A stretch of DNA of 21,862 nt from an uncultured Bacilli bacterium (GTDB lineage Bacteria > Bacillota_I > Bacilli_A > ML615J-28 > CAG-313), in assembly GCA_934098295.1 (NCBI GenBank), contig CAKONV010000022.1:1-21862 (forward strand), in the 5' to 3' direction. Of this stretch, positions 21,854-21,862 are shown one piece after another. The position numbers and the translations under genes were made by a program. Under the pieces are notes generated by a model, which was given only the letters and a program-made list of their open reading frames with translations, did not search any database and was not told the DNA's origin. Positions within the stretch are counted from its first letter, which is position 1. Every line of letters begins with the position of its first letter.

Positions 21854-21862
21854 ATTTTCTTT

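Noticed and set aside
21649..21855. Minus-strand 68-codon frame at the window end
   Set aside because: It runs through the dlt terminator and over the end of the SGNH gene, has no ribosome binding site and an unlikely composition.
1..21862. CRISPR arrays, tRNA or rRNA genes
   Set aside because: I found no regularly spaced repeats with unique spacers and no tRNA-like arms or conserved rRNA stretches on either strand.

Overview
The window is AT-rich DNA from a Gram-positive-type bacterium of the Bacillota/Mycoplasmatota side. It has strong AGGAGG-type ribosome binding sites, A/T-rich rho-independent terminators, lipobox lipoproteins and almost all genes on one strand. It looks like an uncultured gut lineage related to RF39 or Erysipelotrichia, but that placement is an inference from style, not from a marker gene. 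Every convincing gene is full length with TGG for tryptophan, and several end in TGA, so the standard bacterial code applies rather than the mycoplasma code.

Left part (1-3634): the 3' end of an unrecognised gene is followed by a terminator and a decayed ISL3-family insertion sequence on the minus strand. Next comes a two-gene unit of an ECF sigma factor and its overlapping membrane-anchored partner, a probable anti-sigma factor with an outside beta-rich domain. A small TfoX N-terminal-domain protein follows, then a DUF3781 gene remnant with three in-frame stops and a frameshift.

Middle part (3635-16802): a tldD-pmbA (tldE) protease pair; a lipoprotein with four InlB-like repeats fused to an SGNH hydrolase; and a four-gene operon of binding lipoprotein, fused double permease, ATPase and a ROK-like sugar-kinase-fold protein. 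After it come an HD-domain (SpoT/MESH1-like) phosphohydrolase, an iron-type alcohol dehydrogenase and a Nudix hydrolase. The ABC operon and the alcohol dehydrogenase each carry a cre-like (LacI/CcpA-type) operator on their -35 box, so they may share carbon control.

Right part (16803-21862): a 709-bp gene-free stretch leads into a dlt-like operon in the order A-C-B-D (adenylation enzyme, carrier protein, MBOAT acyltransferase, SGNH protein), presumably for D-alanylation of a surface polymer. The gene-free stretch is the most interesting part. It contains two copies of a bipartite promoter-like motif with identical internal spacing, AAAAAGCGGACAAAT-N14-CGTATAAA. One lies at the far left with no gene behind it and one directly before dltA. 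Between them are a run of short hairpins ending in a terminator (a possible small RNA) and a tandem 16-bp repeat set against an extended -10 promoter. The CGTATA -10 element is ECF-like, which suggests a testable link to the ECF sigma factor at the other end of the window.
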